In this document: positions 32,679 to 56,267 of the stretch, piece after piece | Numbering within the stretch: the first letter of the stretch is position 1 | Layout: every line of letters starts with the position of its first letter | Assembly: GCA_963662175.1 (NCBI GenBank) | Contig: OY759214.1 | Location: forward strand, 98,728,115-98,792,114 | Source: Aradus depressus | Taxonomy: Eukaryota > Arthropoda > Insecta > Hemiptera > Aradidae | Length of the DNA stretch: 64,000 bases | Direction of reading: 5' to 3' | Notes under the pieces: model-generated | Database searches by the model: none | What the model saw: the letters and a program-made list of their open reading frames with translations, nothing else | What the model was told of the DNA's origin: nothing | Position numbers and translations under genes: made by a program

Positions 32679-33350
32679 ATGAGCGTGAGCAATCAGTATA
32701 AACCAGAATATAGAATTGTATTGCAGTGTCTCCTGATTCAACAAATGTCTCCGTTTTCATTGCTGCAGAACATTTTAGAAACGGAATCTGACGGGGAATA
32801 CACTGACCTCGATAAAGCAATAACGAGTATCAATGAAAGAATTAAAGATTTCTTACAAAAAATTGTTATTTTATATTGTGAACTAACCGGTGAGAAAATG
32901 TGTGTTTTAATATCGACTGCTGATCGACCTGAGATCAAAAGTAATTTGACCACAGTTCAATCCGAGTACCTGTACGAATTGGTACATGCAATTATAACTT
33001 CGGATAATGGTTATATCGGATCAATTGAAGCGTTAAATTTAAGTTCTGAACTTGAAGGCGGTAAAGTGACAAGGGCCATGGCAGATGAGTATTTACGTTT
33101 ATTTTTGGAAAAGAGGTTATTACTATTCAAAGATGGGTTTTACTATCTCTCTGCCCTCACCATTGCTGAATTGGGCCCTTTTATAGCTGAAAATTTTGAC
33201 ATAGATAATTGTTTTCTTTGTAAACAGATTGTCATTGTTGGTGAAAAATGTACCGGTTGTGATACGTCACTTCATAGACACTGTTATGCACACTTCAGAC
33301 AATCATTTAAGAAAACAGTCAAGTGTCCGCGGTGCAAAAAAGAGTGGTGA
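32679..33350 (+). CDS. NSMCE1: SMC5/6 complex subunit NSE1 (RING-like E3 component)
   Basis: 223 aa from the ATG at 32679. NSE1 binds NSE3 in the SMC5/6 DNA-repair complex in the nucleus and supplies a variant RING ubiquitin-ligase domain. Residues 1-170 match the winged-helix part of the family (start MSVSNQYKPEYRIVLQ; later YLRLFLEKRLLLFKDGFYYL). The C-terminal 46 residues are the RING-like zinc domain: CFLC, CTGC, SLHRHC and CPRC-KKEW. The length is slightly below the ~260 aa of vertebrate NSE1. The open frame extends 27 codons upstream, but a consensus acceptor (tttctttcag) ends right at the ATG and a donor (gaagGTAAAT) lies at 32528, so the upstream part is a 5' UTR intron (32528-32678). 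All coding sequence is in one exon, and no other gene overlaps it. Confidence 0.88.
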   Translation: MSVSNQYKPEYRIVLQCLLIQQMSPFSLLQNILETESDGEYTDLDKAITSINERIKDFLQKIVILYCELTGEKMCVLISTADRPEIKSNLTTVQSEYLYELVHAIITSDNGYIGSIEALNLSSELEGGKVTRAMADEYLRLFLEKRLLLFKDGFYYLSALTIAELGPFIAENFDIDNCFLCKQIVIVGEKCTGCDTSLHRHCYAHFRQSFKKTVKCPRCKKEW

Positions 33351-34465
33351 GAAATCATGGAAGATAAAAAAATATTTATTTATAACACTTTTATCTTTGT
33401 CAGAAAGTGAAATTCAGTTACTTTCGAAGTGATAAAACAATTTTATCTTGTCGGAACGCTTACATGGCATTCCTTGTAAGGTAATGCTTTTCAGTTTCCT
33501 AGCATATTCTAAAATGGAACTTAAAATCATTTCCATATCACTTATAATTGTGATGTTTTAAGACTTTTTTTTAAAAATATGTAAAATAATTAAATTAGCA
33601 TTAATGGGAGAGGTGTTTTTATCAGTGCTTATTTAAATGTCAATTTGGTTTCTGTTAGTATATTTGTGTTCATTTTTTCTATAAATGTTACATCCTTGTA
33701 TGTTATATCCTGAATTACTATGAGTCCCGGTTGATACATCAATGTGATCATTACTTGTTAATTAATTATATATTCTGATAATAAGGCTATTTTAGACTAT
33801 TCCATATCTTTTAAATGTTGATAGGATTTTTTATTAAGAAGTATCTTTTATTTTATTTTATTTTCTATTTTCAGTATCCATTTTATCAATGTTTCAAGTG
33901 TTACGTGTGCGTAGTCTTTTAGACTTAGATTTAAGATGTTATAAGATAATGTTATTATTTTTTATTGTTTACGGACCAGACGTGTTGGTCACTTTCTAAG
34001 TCTGACAACAGCCAAGTTTATAATAATTGAAGCCTGCATATAAATAATTGATGAGCTTCTGATGTCCAAAAATGATAATGTCCATCACAGAGGTGGAGGG
34101 ACAGTTTTGTGGGCTGTGGAATGTGTCAAACTGTAAATATATTTTTATTTTATTGAAACAAACATATTTATGTATATACAATTATATTTATTTATAGATG
34201 CATTTAAAAAAAGAAAAATGAGAAAGTGCTTATTTTGAATGCTTACCTTTGTAAGTTCCTAAGTTATTAAAATTTAATATATTTATCTTTTCTTTTTTTT
34301 TATACATATGTATATTTTTTAGAAGCACGGTCGGAGTTGAGTTCAATATATCGTGGGCTTGGAGGAAAAAATCATATTTTGAAGGTCTTGCGATATTTAT
34401 ACAACCTGAAAGATTGTACTGTAGGCCCTCTCACACATTGAAACAATTCACTAATTAATTATTGT
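33351..34465. other. NSMCE1 3' UTR and intergenic
   Basis: AT-rich, with no further exon recognised. The transcript end could not be placed with confidence. Confidence 0.35.
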
Positions 34466-34477
34466 TATAATTGAGGT
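34466..34477 (+). repeat. SINE target duplication, left
   Basis: TATAATTGAGGT, repeated at 35021-35032. It fixes the SINE boundaries. Confidence 0.8.
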
Positions 34478-35020
34478 GAGGGCGCCGGTAGCTCAATGGT
34501 ATGATTGCTTTTTGAGCTCAAGATCGCGAGTTCGAAACCCGGCCGAGGCAAGGGCCTCCTCATTATTATGACTCATGCCCGGGCTTTAACTACGAGGACA
34601 TATCGCCTACTTACAGAGCGCTCTTTCGACACTGGTGGATTAGCCCGACTCTACTATGGGAATCCTAAATTTTTATTCACCTATGGTAGGGGGAGTCTTT
34701 AATGAGTAACTGACATCGTGCAGGCTCGGGACCATCGCTTAACGTCCCATCCGAAGGATGGTGTACTTGACTTTTTTTTCCCACCCCTCAGATGAAATAA
34801 ACTAAGGAGTTTAAAACTAAAGTACACCGCCCTTCGGATGGGACTTTAAGCGATGCTCCCGAGCCTGTACGATGTCAGATACTCTTGAAAGACCCTGAAT
34901 AATAATTTGGGGCTCCATAATAGAGTCGGGCTCATGTCCATCAGAGTAACGAAAGAGCGCTCTATTAGTAGGCGATATGTCCTTATAGTTAAAATCCAGG
35001 CTTGAGTCATAATAACTAAT
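34478..35020 (+). mobile_element. SINE family S carrying a nested inverted SINE
   Basis: The head gggcgccggtagctcaatgg and box B gagttcgaaaccc start the outer copy. It breaks at about 34562, resumes at about 34807 with the gtacaccgcccttcggatgg block, and ends cataataactaat. Flanking 12-bp direct repeats prove it is one insertion. Without the nested copy it is about 300 bp. Confidence 0.85.
34563..34806 (-). mobile_element. Nested SINE family S copy, head-truncated
   Basis: Runs from attatgactcatgcccgggc to gatgaaataaactaagga, i.e. the body and tail inverted, without the tRNA head. It lies exactly where the outer SINE is interrupted, so it is the younger insertion or an inversion-coupled event. 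Confidence 0.75.
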
Positions 35021-35032
35021 TATAATTGAGGT
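35021..35032 (+). repeat. SINE target duplication, right
   Basis: TATAATTGAGGT, partner of 34466-34477. Confidence 0.8.
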
Positions 35033-36427
35033 TGTAATAAACTCACAATCAATATCTGGATTTTCGATTCAAGAAAAACCGAGCCAGATTTCTGGCTTTA
35101 GTAAATCATTCTTCGAATGCGAAACTGTTTTTGATTTTCTTCTAAATATATAAAACAAAAGTGAAACAACTTTATATCTTGCCTGTAGAAAACCAGATTT
35201 CAGTTGGAGATGATTGCCATAATCAACTTGGATACTTTAGAAAATATGACACATTGTAGTTAGTGTAGGTCTTATTGAAAGAGTCAACGATATTTCTTCA
35301 AATATAATACAATTTTATTTTATATATATATTTGAATTTAATTTTTTTTTCCAACAATTAGTTTTGTAGTCTGCTCCAAGCCTACGATAAAAACGAACTA
35401 GAGATTTTCCAAATGCAAACATATTTTTGAAATAGAAACTTATTTGTTAATTATTTTACCATAATGGATTATGGAACTATAAATTGATTGAATTTAATAT
35501 TTAACACTAAGAAGGCTAAATTTACTTCACAACATATTAATGTATAGGCTTTTCCCCCCTTTTTTTCACATAAATTGTCGGTAAGTTCTTTTTAATTTAT
35601 TACTTTGTAAATAAATATAGATTTTTATATTTATATAAATTTTTGTTGAATGTTCAACAAAAGGAGGACAATAGGAGGCTGCATTTGAGAATGAAGAGAA
35701 AGGTGCATTCACCTTGGAGGTCAAACGTCGTAATACCGTTATAATAGTTGCAATTTGCAACAGTGCAAATAACGTTCTTCTCTAACACTTCTTACTCAAA
35801 ACTGTATTAGAATCCATGAGGGTTTTTTTTAAATCGAAATTTTGTTTTGTTTACTTGTAAAAAACTTAATTCAAGTGTTTTATAAAACGAATTATAATAA
35901 ACTTTTATATTATTACAAATATTAAGGTCTTTTTTTTTTTTTTGTCTGCTGTTAATTTAATTATTTATTCCCTAGTTACCAAATATTGGCGTTTCAAAAG
36001 TGACATCCCAATATACTTAGAATGCTAAAAAACAATTGGAATTCTTTTTTTTTTTTTTTTTTTTACGTAAATTAAACGTAATAAAAATAACGTTTCTTAT
36101 TTTGCACAAAAAAAATATAAATATTAATTTTTAACCAATTTAAATATTTTTTTGAACTTTGTATTGCTTTATTGTTGTTATTATTAGGTCATTTTATAGT
36201 TTTTATCCAAAAATTGTATACACAATTTATCTAAATCAAATGTTCATATGACGCGCCTAATAAAAGACCTTCGGAATGAAAACCATAGTCATTGACGCTT
36301 ATAAACAGGAGAAACAACCCAAAACTGAAGTTTTGTTTTTGTAATTGTTGGATGCGTCATAGAAAGAAAAAAAATGTTTTGTCCACATTTAAAATTCGAA
36401 TTCAATAAACTTTGATTTGTGATAGTC
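35033..36427. other. Intergenic, AT-rich; no gene seen
   Basis: T homopolymers at 35931-35943 and 36045-36064. No supported ORF. Confidence 0.4.
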
Positions 36428-36536
36428 ACGTGCCTGTACCAAGTCAGATACTCCTTACAGACTTCTAAACGGTGGGAGGAAATTTAGGATTCCCATAGTA
36501 GTCGGGCGCTTGAGTAGGCCATATGACTTCACAGTT
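36428..36536 (+). repeat. SINE family S fragment
   Basis: Diverged 3' half: cgtgcctgtaccaagtcaga, ttaggattcccatagtag, and a truncated tail ending tgacttcacagttat. Confidence 0.6.
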
Positions 36537-37435
36537 ATCACATAATTTGACTATAGAAAACATTTTATTAAATTTATTTTTCTACATATTGCAATGTTTG
36601 TTTACCTGAAAATATCGTTAATTGTAGGGACATTTTCCAATTCACAATAAGTTACTTAACATGGCGGAGGGAAACAAATCGTGTTACGTTATTTATGGAT
36701 GGCTCTTAGTGTATAAGGAAGTATTGAAAGTAAAATAATAATTAAAGTGCCTGTATCCATTTTATCCAATTTAATGACCTTATAATTCGAATACTAGATA
36801 GGGCCCATCCAAATAATCGCACCACTTTAAATCGCCAACTTTTCAATATATTTTAAAATACAGAGGTTTGAGAAGAGATCATGAAGACAGTGTGAGATAC
36901 TTAGATTGCAATAAAACTCATTGGCGATTGAATAGTTATGATAAATTTACTAGGAATGCTAGTATTTTTACCTGACATCCTATTTATATTTAATTATTCA
37001 ATTTGTCGGCTTTACTGCAGCAAGAAATCTTCATCTTATGCGGTTGCTGTACAATTATTGTACCTCGTCTAATATATGAACCTTTTTGCGCCATCTTATA
37101 CACAGGTATACACCCGAAAAAAATAGTGAGTTCAGATAAGTGAAGAGACTAAAAAAATATTTCTACGAAGGAAATAGATTGAGAACGTTGGCCGGAAATT
37201 CTTCTTTAATTAGGCCACAACATTTATGTGTATTTTTTACTTCATTTATATCCAGGGTTAAAAACCGCCTCGAAACTAAGCATTTTTCCGCGGTCGCTCC
37301 GCTCCAAAGCCGGTACTTGATGTAACAACTGAAGAATAATAACACTGAATGGATTCCAGATCATTCATGATCTCAGAAAGATTTTATAAAAGAATACGGA
37401 AACGACTTGTCAAATTCTAAGTTGAGAAACGCGGA
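36537..37435. other. Intergenic; no gene seen
   Basis: Overlapping short ORFs on both strands at 37140-37345 have no recognisable domain. Confidence 0.35.
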
Positions 37436-37640
37436 CATATTGTGGAAACTTGTAATAAATAAATAAAACAAACTTATTTTTGAAATATTGTCTATTCCAC
37501 TAAAGATATATATACATATATAACTACCGGTTTCGGCTTTATACCATCGTCAGGTCTAGTTATGAACTGTCAAATATTTTCATTTATGAACTTGTCAAAT
37601 ATTTTCACATTATTGGTCGTGTTACACGACTATAGTTTCA
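37436..37640. mobile_element. Family D solo unit
   Basis: Starts acatattgtggaaacttg, has the aatattgtctattccac block shared with 20680 and 49800, then a TA-rich stem region and a hammerhead-like core at 37521-37556. No inverted partner arm was found nearby. Confidence 0.45.
37521..37556 (-). ncRNA. Hammerhead ribozyme-like motif
   Basis: On the - strand: CTGACGA, an extra T, a short stem II (GG...CC), GAAA, and a possible stem III AC-CGGTA-GT followed by T. Stem I pairing with the flanks is poor, so this copy is weaker than 50105-50142. Confidence 0.3.
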
Positions 37641-38164
37641 CCTCTTTGAGTGTTCTATTTCAAAATCATACACCTAATCTATTTGGATAAAATTAAGGTT
37701 TTAGGAAAGCTGTAATAATTCTTCTCATAATTGATGTTTCGACCACTAAGGGTCATTTTCAATTCAACCTGTATGTTCATTTTCTTTTTATATCATCTTC
37801 AATAAATGAGATATTTAAAGCTAATCGTTATGCTTTAATCATAATAAATATTTTTCCCGTCTTGAACAAAAGGCTTGGAAACGTGTATAGTGTAGTGTAC
37901 GAGTATTTTCTTTGTTATTTATAAGAATTCAGAGCTAAAATTGAGACAAGACAAATGACAACTTCCAAGAAACCAACCAAGTAAGATGGAGATTATCTAG
38001 TCTCGATCTCAATTCTCATAAATAGAAGAAAATTAATCTATACTTTAACTATTTGAAACATACTTCCAAGTCTTTAATGGAGGAGAAAAAAATATTTATC
38101 ATGATTAGCTCTAAATGTTCTCTGTTCAGAAAATAACGTTAAGATGTTGACACAATGTAGCTCA

Positions 38165-39579
38165 CATCAAGTTCTTACATTTTCTTATATTTTACCATAA
38201 CCAGAAATCCGCCATTGGTGTGAGTGTCTAGCGGTGGAGCTTTAGTATTGTTTTTATTTAACAAACATACGATCTTTATTGTTATTAGTTGGCCCATTTC
38301 CCTCCGACATGGACCAGTTCTCCATCTCTTAATAGAATACATTAAGCCTGTTAACAAAGTGATCCTAAATTACGATTGGAAATCAAAGTACCTGTGGGTT
38401 ATTCTCCAGTTATGAGAAGGATCTAACGAATATACAAGAAATACTTGTCACATATTTCCATTATATTAGCCGACGTTATACTAGTTAGGTATTATGACTC
38501 ATGCTCGGGCTTTAACTAGGTCATATCGCCTACTACCAGAGGGCTCTTTCGTCACTCTGGTGGACATGAGCCCGACTACTGTGGGAGTCCTAAATTTTTA
38601 TTCACCTAGGGTAGGGGTCTTTAACGAGTACCTGACATCGTACTCAAGTTTATTTTTCCTACCAGATCAAATAAACTAAGGGCCTCGGCCGGGTTTTGAA
38701 CCCACGATCTTGAGCTCAGACGGCAAACACGCATACCACTGAGCTACCAGCGCCCTCTAACTATATAGTGTCGTTTTCAATTCAACCATTCGGTTCATTT
38801 TATATTCATATCATCTCCTTAAAGTATGTTATTTTGAGGAAAAGACTTAAGCGGCAACCAAATTTTCGAGGACACATAACTATTTACCATTATTACTTTT
38901 ATGAATATGAAACTATGAAAAATAAATACAATTTTGACACTTAGTCTTCCACATCGTTCGTGCTCTTTAACCCCTTTTGGCATTTTTTTTTTAAACCTTT
39001 CCTTTGTTTGCCGTAATTCAAACTCAAATAATTCCGATCTCAAATTACAGGTGCTTCAACCGATCCATGAATCGATGCACGAGCTCAGACTTCCATTTAG
39101 CTTAACTCGATTTAATCATTTTTGTTGCTTATGCTCTTTTGTCAAAACAGGATGGACATACTTTTGAGATGATATGAATTGGAACTGAACTCAATAGTTG
39201 AATTGAAAACGAGACTAAATGTCGAAACGTTAAGCATGAATAAGGAATAAATGAATAATGAGACCAACCACAGTAATTCCATAACATTCAAGTGTATTTT
39301 ATGCTGTAAGAGACGAAAATACAGTATAAATCGTTAGATCCTTCTCATAACTGGAGAATAACCCACAAGGGCTTTCATATTCAATCGTAATTTAGAAGTT
39401 TATTTGTTAACAGACTTAATGTATCTCTATTACAGATGGAGAACTGGTCCATGTCGGAGGGAAATTGGCTAGGTAATAACAATATATACCGTATGTTTGT
39501 TAAATAAAAACAGTACTAAAGCTCCACCGCTAGACACCCACTCCAATGGCGGATTTATAGAAAATGTAAGAACTTGATG
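38165..39579. mobile_element. Foldback element with long arms, holding a SINE
   Basis: Left arm 38165-38430 (catcaagttcttacattttc to ttctccagttatgagaagga) is the reverse complement of 39335-39579. An inner pair, 38765-38828 and 39155-39215, continues the pairing around the SINE at 38487-38757. The right inner arm carries gtcgaaacgtt, and the neighbouring 37705-37770 block carries gatgtttcgaccac. Both resemble decayed hammerhead 3' halves. Ends and target duplication are not resolved. Confidence 0.5.
38487..38757 (-). mobile_element. SINE family S
   Basis: Intact tRNA head on the - strand (gggcgctggtagctcagtgg), with box B slightly mutated (gggttcaaaacc). The body has a deletion near the gtacag block. 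It lies inside the left arm of the foldback element. Confidence 0.85.
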
Positions 39580-39802
39580 TAACTAAACCCTACAAAGTCT
39601 ACATATATGCATTATTGTCTCATCTAAAATACAGTAAAACACAAAATCACAATCTCACCTCGCCTTGCTCATCTTTCTTGAATTGGTGATGTAACTAAAC
39701 CCTACAATCGTCTACATATATGCATTATTGTCTCATCTAAAATACAGTAAAACACAAAATCACAATCTCACCTCGCCTTGCTCATCTTTCTTGAATCGGT
39801 GA
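39577..39802. repeat. Tandem duplication, two copies of 112-113 bp
   Basis: The block beginning tgtaactaaaccctacaa recurs 112 bp later, nearly identical. On the - strand each copy has ATGAGCAAGGCGAG followed by GTGAGAT, a start-codon-plus-donor arrangement. Confidence 0.85.
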
Positions 39803-40122
39803 TGTAACTGATAGCGTAGGTTTTTTGCACTCTTTACGTTTATAAGTTTAATATTTAAGATACCTGCTACTTTCAAGAGTAGAACAGAGAAAATGAATAA
39901 CAGCGGCGAGGTCTCATTTTGATTCGAGCTAAAGGCTATATAGGACGACCTCTCTATTACTCGAGTATAAATGTTTAAAAAAATAAATATGAATGACTTT
40001 AGGTTTGTATTGAAATAATAGTAAATATCTAAAAAGTACAATTTAATGTTTATTTAATGAATAGTAAATAATAATAGCGATATTCCACAGTAAAACGTAA
40101 GGCAAACCAACTTGAACGAGTT
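39764..40122 (-). other. Candidate first exon (low confidence)
   Basis: Upstream on the - strand is an acceptor-like ttgtctttttcag (about 40135-40123), then AT-rich sequence with a GC-richer patch (39900-39950). It ends in ATG AGC AAG GCG AG before GTGAGAT (M-S-K-A-). The same ATG/donor cassette is duplicated just to the left. No downstream coding exon was recognised, so this may be chance. Confidence 0.15.
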
Positions 40123-40399
40123 ACCTGAAAAAGACAATATAATGATTAGTTTTACTAAGTTACAAACTTAAATTTTTTTAAATACATAAATGGGCCGCTG
40201 GAGATCCAAATAGCCTAAGAGAAATCAACTGTACAAGAGGAACTATATTCGGTAATATTTTAAAAGAACTATTATGTACAGAACATCAAATAAAAATGTT
40301 TAGGAATTTTTTTAATTTCAGTTGTTTTTACAATATTCTCATGAAAATGCACGACCATGTACTTTTATGTCAACTAACAGAATGACAGAGATAATAATA

Positions 40400-40812
40400 A
40401 AAAGTTGTTGGTGAATCACCGGCTATGTACTTCTCCAGCTTGAATTAATCAATTACGTTTTCGCTCTAAAAAAACCAATCGACCGTTAGAGCTAAAATTC
40501 AATATTTGACTTACATTGTGGATTCTGAATCTACATACCAAATTTGGTGTCGAAACATTCATTACATCGGCCCTTTTATTCCCTCTCCCCTTCGGCTGAA
40601 AATTAATACGTGTCGTCCTTATAGGGCTTTGAATTTACAAATGAAATTTCGTGTCGTTACATTCATTTTGTAAGAGTTATCATCTTCATAGACTGAACTT
40701 TGTTTTTTTTTTTTTTCATTTTTGGAATCAGGAGGTCGGAAAACATTAAATTCTGTTGAAAACTCTGCATCGAACTTTTGACCGATTATATAACATCGTA
40801 TGAAAGTAAAAA
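40400..40812 (-). mobile_element. Family B element (copy 6)
   Basis: Inverted and nearly complete: ttggtgaatcaccggctatg, the ttgacttaca block, an internal T-run, and the gaccgattatataac end. The terminal hairpin is partly deleted. Confidence 0.6.
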
Positions 40813-41479
40813 GAGGATTAGATTTTTGTATTATAAACCAGAGTAATAAAGTAGATCGAATATTGAGATTTGACTTGAGAACATAATTGACGGGGTTAGA
40901 ATCAAAATGGTCCAAGTGACATTTTTCACAATTTTTCGTTAAGTGCATAATCGGGTACAAAAATGATAGTTCTGTTCAGGAAAAAAGTTGTACAAGTGAA
41001 ATCCTAGCCAGGGCTGAGATCTAGTGGGAAATCACTTATTCCATTTTGGTGACATGAACAAGTAACTTAAACATATCAATAGTGACTTTGAAATTAAGAT
41101 TCTTATTCAATTTTATGGTTTGCTAATAGCAACTTTCACCATAAAAGCAGAAGACAAAATATTTCCGGTTTCGATAAATTATAAATTTTTTGAATCAGTT
41201 AAGAACTTAAAGGACAGGTTCTTCAAAGTTTTAAAAATGTCACTTAGACCATTTTGATTCTAACCCCGTCAATTATGAATATTCAATATTGGTAAAGACC
41301 GCGATTAATTTCAAAACAGGGCACTTTTCAGCTTCTCGTTCGGCTAAACCCTTAGCCATAACAAAACGTTAATGTGCCTACTCGCCTGCTCTTTGTGTAC
41401 ATAAATTTAAACTAACATCAAATTGAGCAGAGCCACTTGGCATGAGGACTTCTTACATCTGGTAAAATGTTCACTTCTC

Positions 41480-52644
<11,165 letters not shown>

Positions 52645-53440
52645 TTCGAAAAAAACTCTTGTCACTATGAACCTCCTGGAGAGAACAAATCTAACCTTAC
52701 TAGACAACAAAAGCAGAAAACCTCACAAAGAGGTTAGATTTTATTTCAAACCAGAGAATAACTTAATATAGAAAATAAATACTGCACGAATCCAATTTAT
52801 ATATAATGATTTTTAAATTTATATTTTCCCATAATTTTCTCAAAAATGAAAAAATAATAATGATTGCTTATAGTTTCTTAAAAACTTTTTTAAGCAATCA
52901 TTTATGCGCTTTCAATGTTTGTACAATGTTGCTCCGATTAATTTTCAATGTGTGTTTTACCTATTTCTGGGCATCTAAATTTTGATACTTCTATATATTT
53001 CATTGCTTAATAAGTTTTTTTTGTTCTTATTTTTATATTGTATTTTCAATTTTCTCGATTTTAATTGAGTTAAGTAATGCGATTTACTATTCTAACTATA
53101 CTATTTTATCTCGCAATTATGTTTTCTGTTAATATTTTGGTTCAATGCATACCTTCGATCAATAGGAAAAGCACCGAGAAGGGGGGGGGGGGGAATAAAG
53201 TTTATAAATTTACTTTTTTAGCAATAACCCTTCCGTGGATTTTAGAATATTTGTAATTGGTCATCTTTAATTCATGATTAGTGTTATATCATTTGACAAA
53301 ATATATCTGAAGACACTTTAGTATATATTTCATATATACATATTGGGTGGTATCGCCATGAGGCTACATTTTTTTTCTTTTTAGTTATGATCTTAATTTT
53401 AGTTTTCTTTTATTATTTTTTGTTTTTAATATTTGTTAGT
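52645..53440. other. PSMD4 upstream region; no other gene seen
   Basis: The PSMD4 promoter and 5' UTR should start here on the - strand (from about 52645). Contains a G homopolymer at 53181-53193 and AT-rich sequence. Confidence 0.35.
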
Positions 53441-53444
53441 TCAG

Positions 53445-53535
53445 CACGACTTTACTGTGGGACTTCTGAATTTTGTCTACCCAGGTTTAGTTACCTAGGT
53501 TAGGGGTCTTTAACGAGTACACTAACATCGTATAG
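53445..53535 (-). repeat. SINE family S fragment (inverted)
   Basis: Inverted middle part: gactttactgtgggacttct to acatcgtataggatcg. It abuts a + strand copy. Confidence 0.6.
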
Positions 53536-53800
53536 GATCGCGGGTTCAAAACCCAGATGAGGCCCTCCGGTTTTTTATCTAAGAGGTAGAAAAAACCTTG
53601 AGTCGTTAAACGATGATCTCGAGCCTGTAGGATGTCAGGTTTTCGCTAAAGACCTAAGGGTCTATGGTAAGCCATAGATAAGTAAGCCTATGTAGGAGAA
53701 ATTTCGCACTCCCATTGTGGAGTCAGGCTCATGTCTACTAGAGCGAAAAAAGAGCGTTCTGGTAGTAGGCTATATGACCTCGTCAAAGCTCGGACATGAT
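53536..53800 (+). mobile_element. SINE family S
   Basis: Starts in box B (cgcgggttcaaaacccagat) and runs through a diverged body to caaagctcggacatgat. Head-to-head junction with the preceding inverted fragment. Confidence 0.7.
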
Positions 53801-53924
53801 AGCAGCAAGAGTTCCGCGACCCTGAGTCCACCTTTATAAGATCTATTCTCTCAATAAAGCAGTCTCTACAACCTTGATGACATAGATCCACTTTGCTAGG
53901 AACTGCCATCGACTCATTACAACA

Positions 53925-54425
53925 CGAGATGGATAATCTTCCAATGGTGTAGAAAATGGAAGCTCAATCTGAAGGAAGATGCAAATCGATCAACTCCCAG
54001 TTCCAAGGAATCCTAAAGACCAGGGTGTGCGCTATCTTGGAGTGCACCTAACATAGCGCCATACAAGACTAAATGGCGCCAACACATTAACATAAAACTC
54101 CAACAGGCTTACACACGACTAAGGCTCATCTACCCTCTCATAAACAGGAATACACAACTCATCACATCTTTAGAAAACATTAATACTTCCACTCTTAACC
54201 TACGCTTGCCCCTTATGGTTCTGCACTAGTCACCCCAACATAAGATTACAAACATTTCAAAACAAGGACCTCCAGGTAGCGGTGAACGCACCCTGGTTTA
54301 TCAGAAATTCTGAAATCCATCAGAAACTGGATGACTGCTCGTTTTGCAGTCCAGATCGAGAAACACACGCAGAAATTCCATGAGCCTACCAACCTGCTCT
54401 AGAGGGGTCTAGTATAGTCTCGGCC
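53925..54425 (+). pseudogene. Degraded Jockey-like LINE RT fragment
   Basis: The frames include TKWRQHINIKLQQAYTRLRL and IYPLINRNTQL, the post-RT segment of Jockey-type proteins. The rest is broken by stops and frameshifts. No poly(A) tail or endonuclease was found. Confidence 0.65.
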
Positions 54426-56267
54426 AGCCTGTAGCTCGTTGACTGCAACCAAGACTTTTTATTTTAATTGCCTTGGGTAATTTTTAAAAAATGGTCCAAA
54501 TTAAAGTGTTACTGATTCTGATTTGCTGATATGGTGTATTGTCTTGGCAACACTGCACCTCTAGCACTTCAAGCAAACTGCCTCCGCACTTGACAAGTTT
54601 CATCGGTGGGACTGTAATATTATTATTATTATTACAGAATTGACAACTAGGATACTTAATAAAAACGCACAATATTTTTTTTGAAAAATTAATTATTTTT
54701 AATAATTAACAATAAATAACAATAACAAAAAAAACAAAAACTTTCCTTTCTTTCACAACCATGATATATATATCTCTTATGTCCAAACAAGAAAAAAATC
54801 AATCCATCAAAGGAAGAAAAAAAAATTAACAAATAAAATTCAAAAGAAAAAAAAAATCAAAACAAACCAAAAAATATATATTGGAAGTTTTATATAACAT
54901 TCCAAAGGCACTGGAAAATTAAATGTTATTTGACATACTCTAATGGAAAGGCACCATTACAAAGGCCTTATGTTGTTAGATAAATATCTATACATATTTT
55001 TTTAAATTGTTTAATTCAATGGTAAGTACTCCAGATAAAGAGACTAGATATTTTAAAGTAATTATGAAATTTCATTTAACCTAGGAACTATAAGGCACCT
55101 AATTGAGCTTTATCCAAAAACTTTTATAACTTAAGCCTTAAATAAAGCTCTTATTTATAAATTACAGGACAAAAAATATATAATATATGACTACAGTTAT
55201 CACTACATATCTATCATTTTCTTTTTTTTTCTTATATATTTTTCTTCTTTTATTATTTTGTACTTAATGGTAACTATATCTGTTTCCTATAGTCTAAAAA
55301 TCACGCTTTTTTAATATATTCTTTAAATATAAATGTTCATTGTAATTTTTCTTTTTCATTCCTTATTTATTGATACAAATAAAGTTTATACTTCCCTGAC
55401 AATTTCCGTAACTCCAAAGCGAAAAGAAAAAAAAAATAAATAAATAAAATAAAACAATACATTATCATAAATAATTTAAAATAAATATATAAGAATAATG
55501 GATATACTTTTTTTCTTCTTCAAATCTACATGTGTATGTTTTATTTTATAATATGTATTTATAAAATATATTATCACTTTGAACTAAACAAATAAAAGAG
55601 GTAACTATGTTTATACCGTAATTTCCTTTTTCATAATCACGTAGTTAACAGGAACATGACATCACAAAAAGAATAACAACATTATTATATGTACACAATT
55701 ATGTGGTTTTTTAAATATAATAAATATAATGGCCCAGTTTCGCACAACCTGTCTCTTTTTGTACATTAAACCTCTAATTATAAATATGATATGATTTGAA
55801 ATAATTGCACTTTAAATTTAGATAAATATTTAAATTCATTTTGGTCTTTTTTTTTTTTTTCTTCTTTTTTTTGATATTATTATCAAGGTTCCTTTGTATA
55901 ATGTTTTATATAAATTAAAAAAAAAAAAAGAAACAAAGTTAATTATAAAACTTATTGTTAATGTCCACTCACAGAATTGTAAATTTGGCTAGTCGGTTTC
56001 CGGAAGTGTCCCAATCATCATGCACCCGGCTATGTTTCTCATTTGATTTGCAATATTTACTTTTTCCAACCGAAATTTAACGTATATTTATCACCACCCC
56101 AGAAGTAAACTTTTTAAAAAATGTGGTTTTTGAAATTGTCTTTTAGCTATTTTTTTTTTAACCTCTTGATTTCTTATAGATTTTTTGACTTGATTATTAT
56201 TTTTCGAATTTTTCAAAAATAAGTTCATTTGTTTGGCAGCGGATATTTGGTAAGAAACTCGGAGTTT
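54426..56267. other. AT-rich stretch, possible 3' UTR of the BTB-ZF gene
   Basis: Many poly(A)-signal-like words on the - strand (TTTATT on +), long A and T runs, no ORF. A long insect 3' UTR is plausible because the BTB-ZF stop lies at 56877, but no end site can be chosen. Confidence 0.3.
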
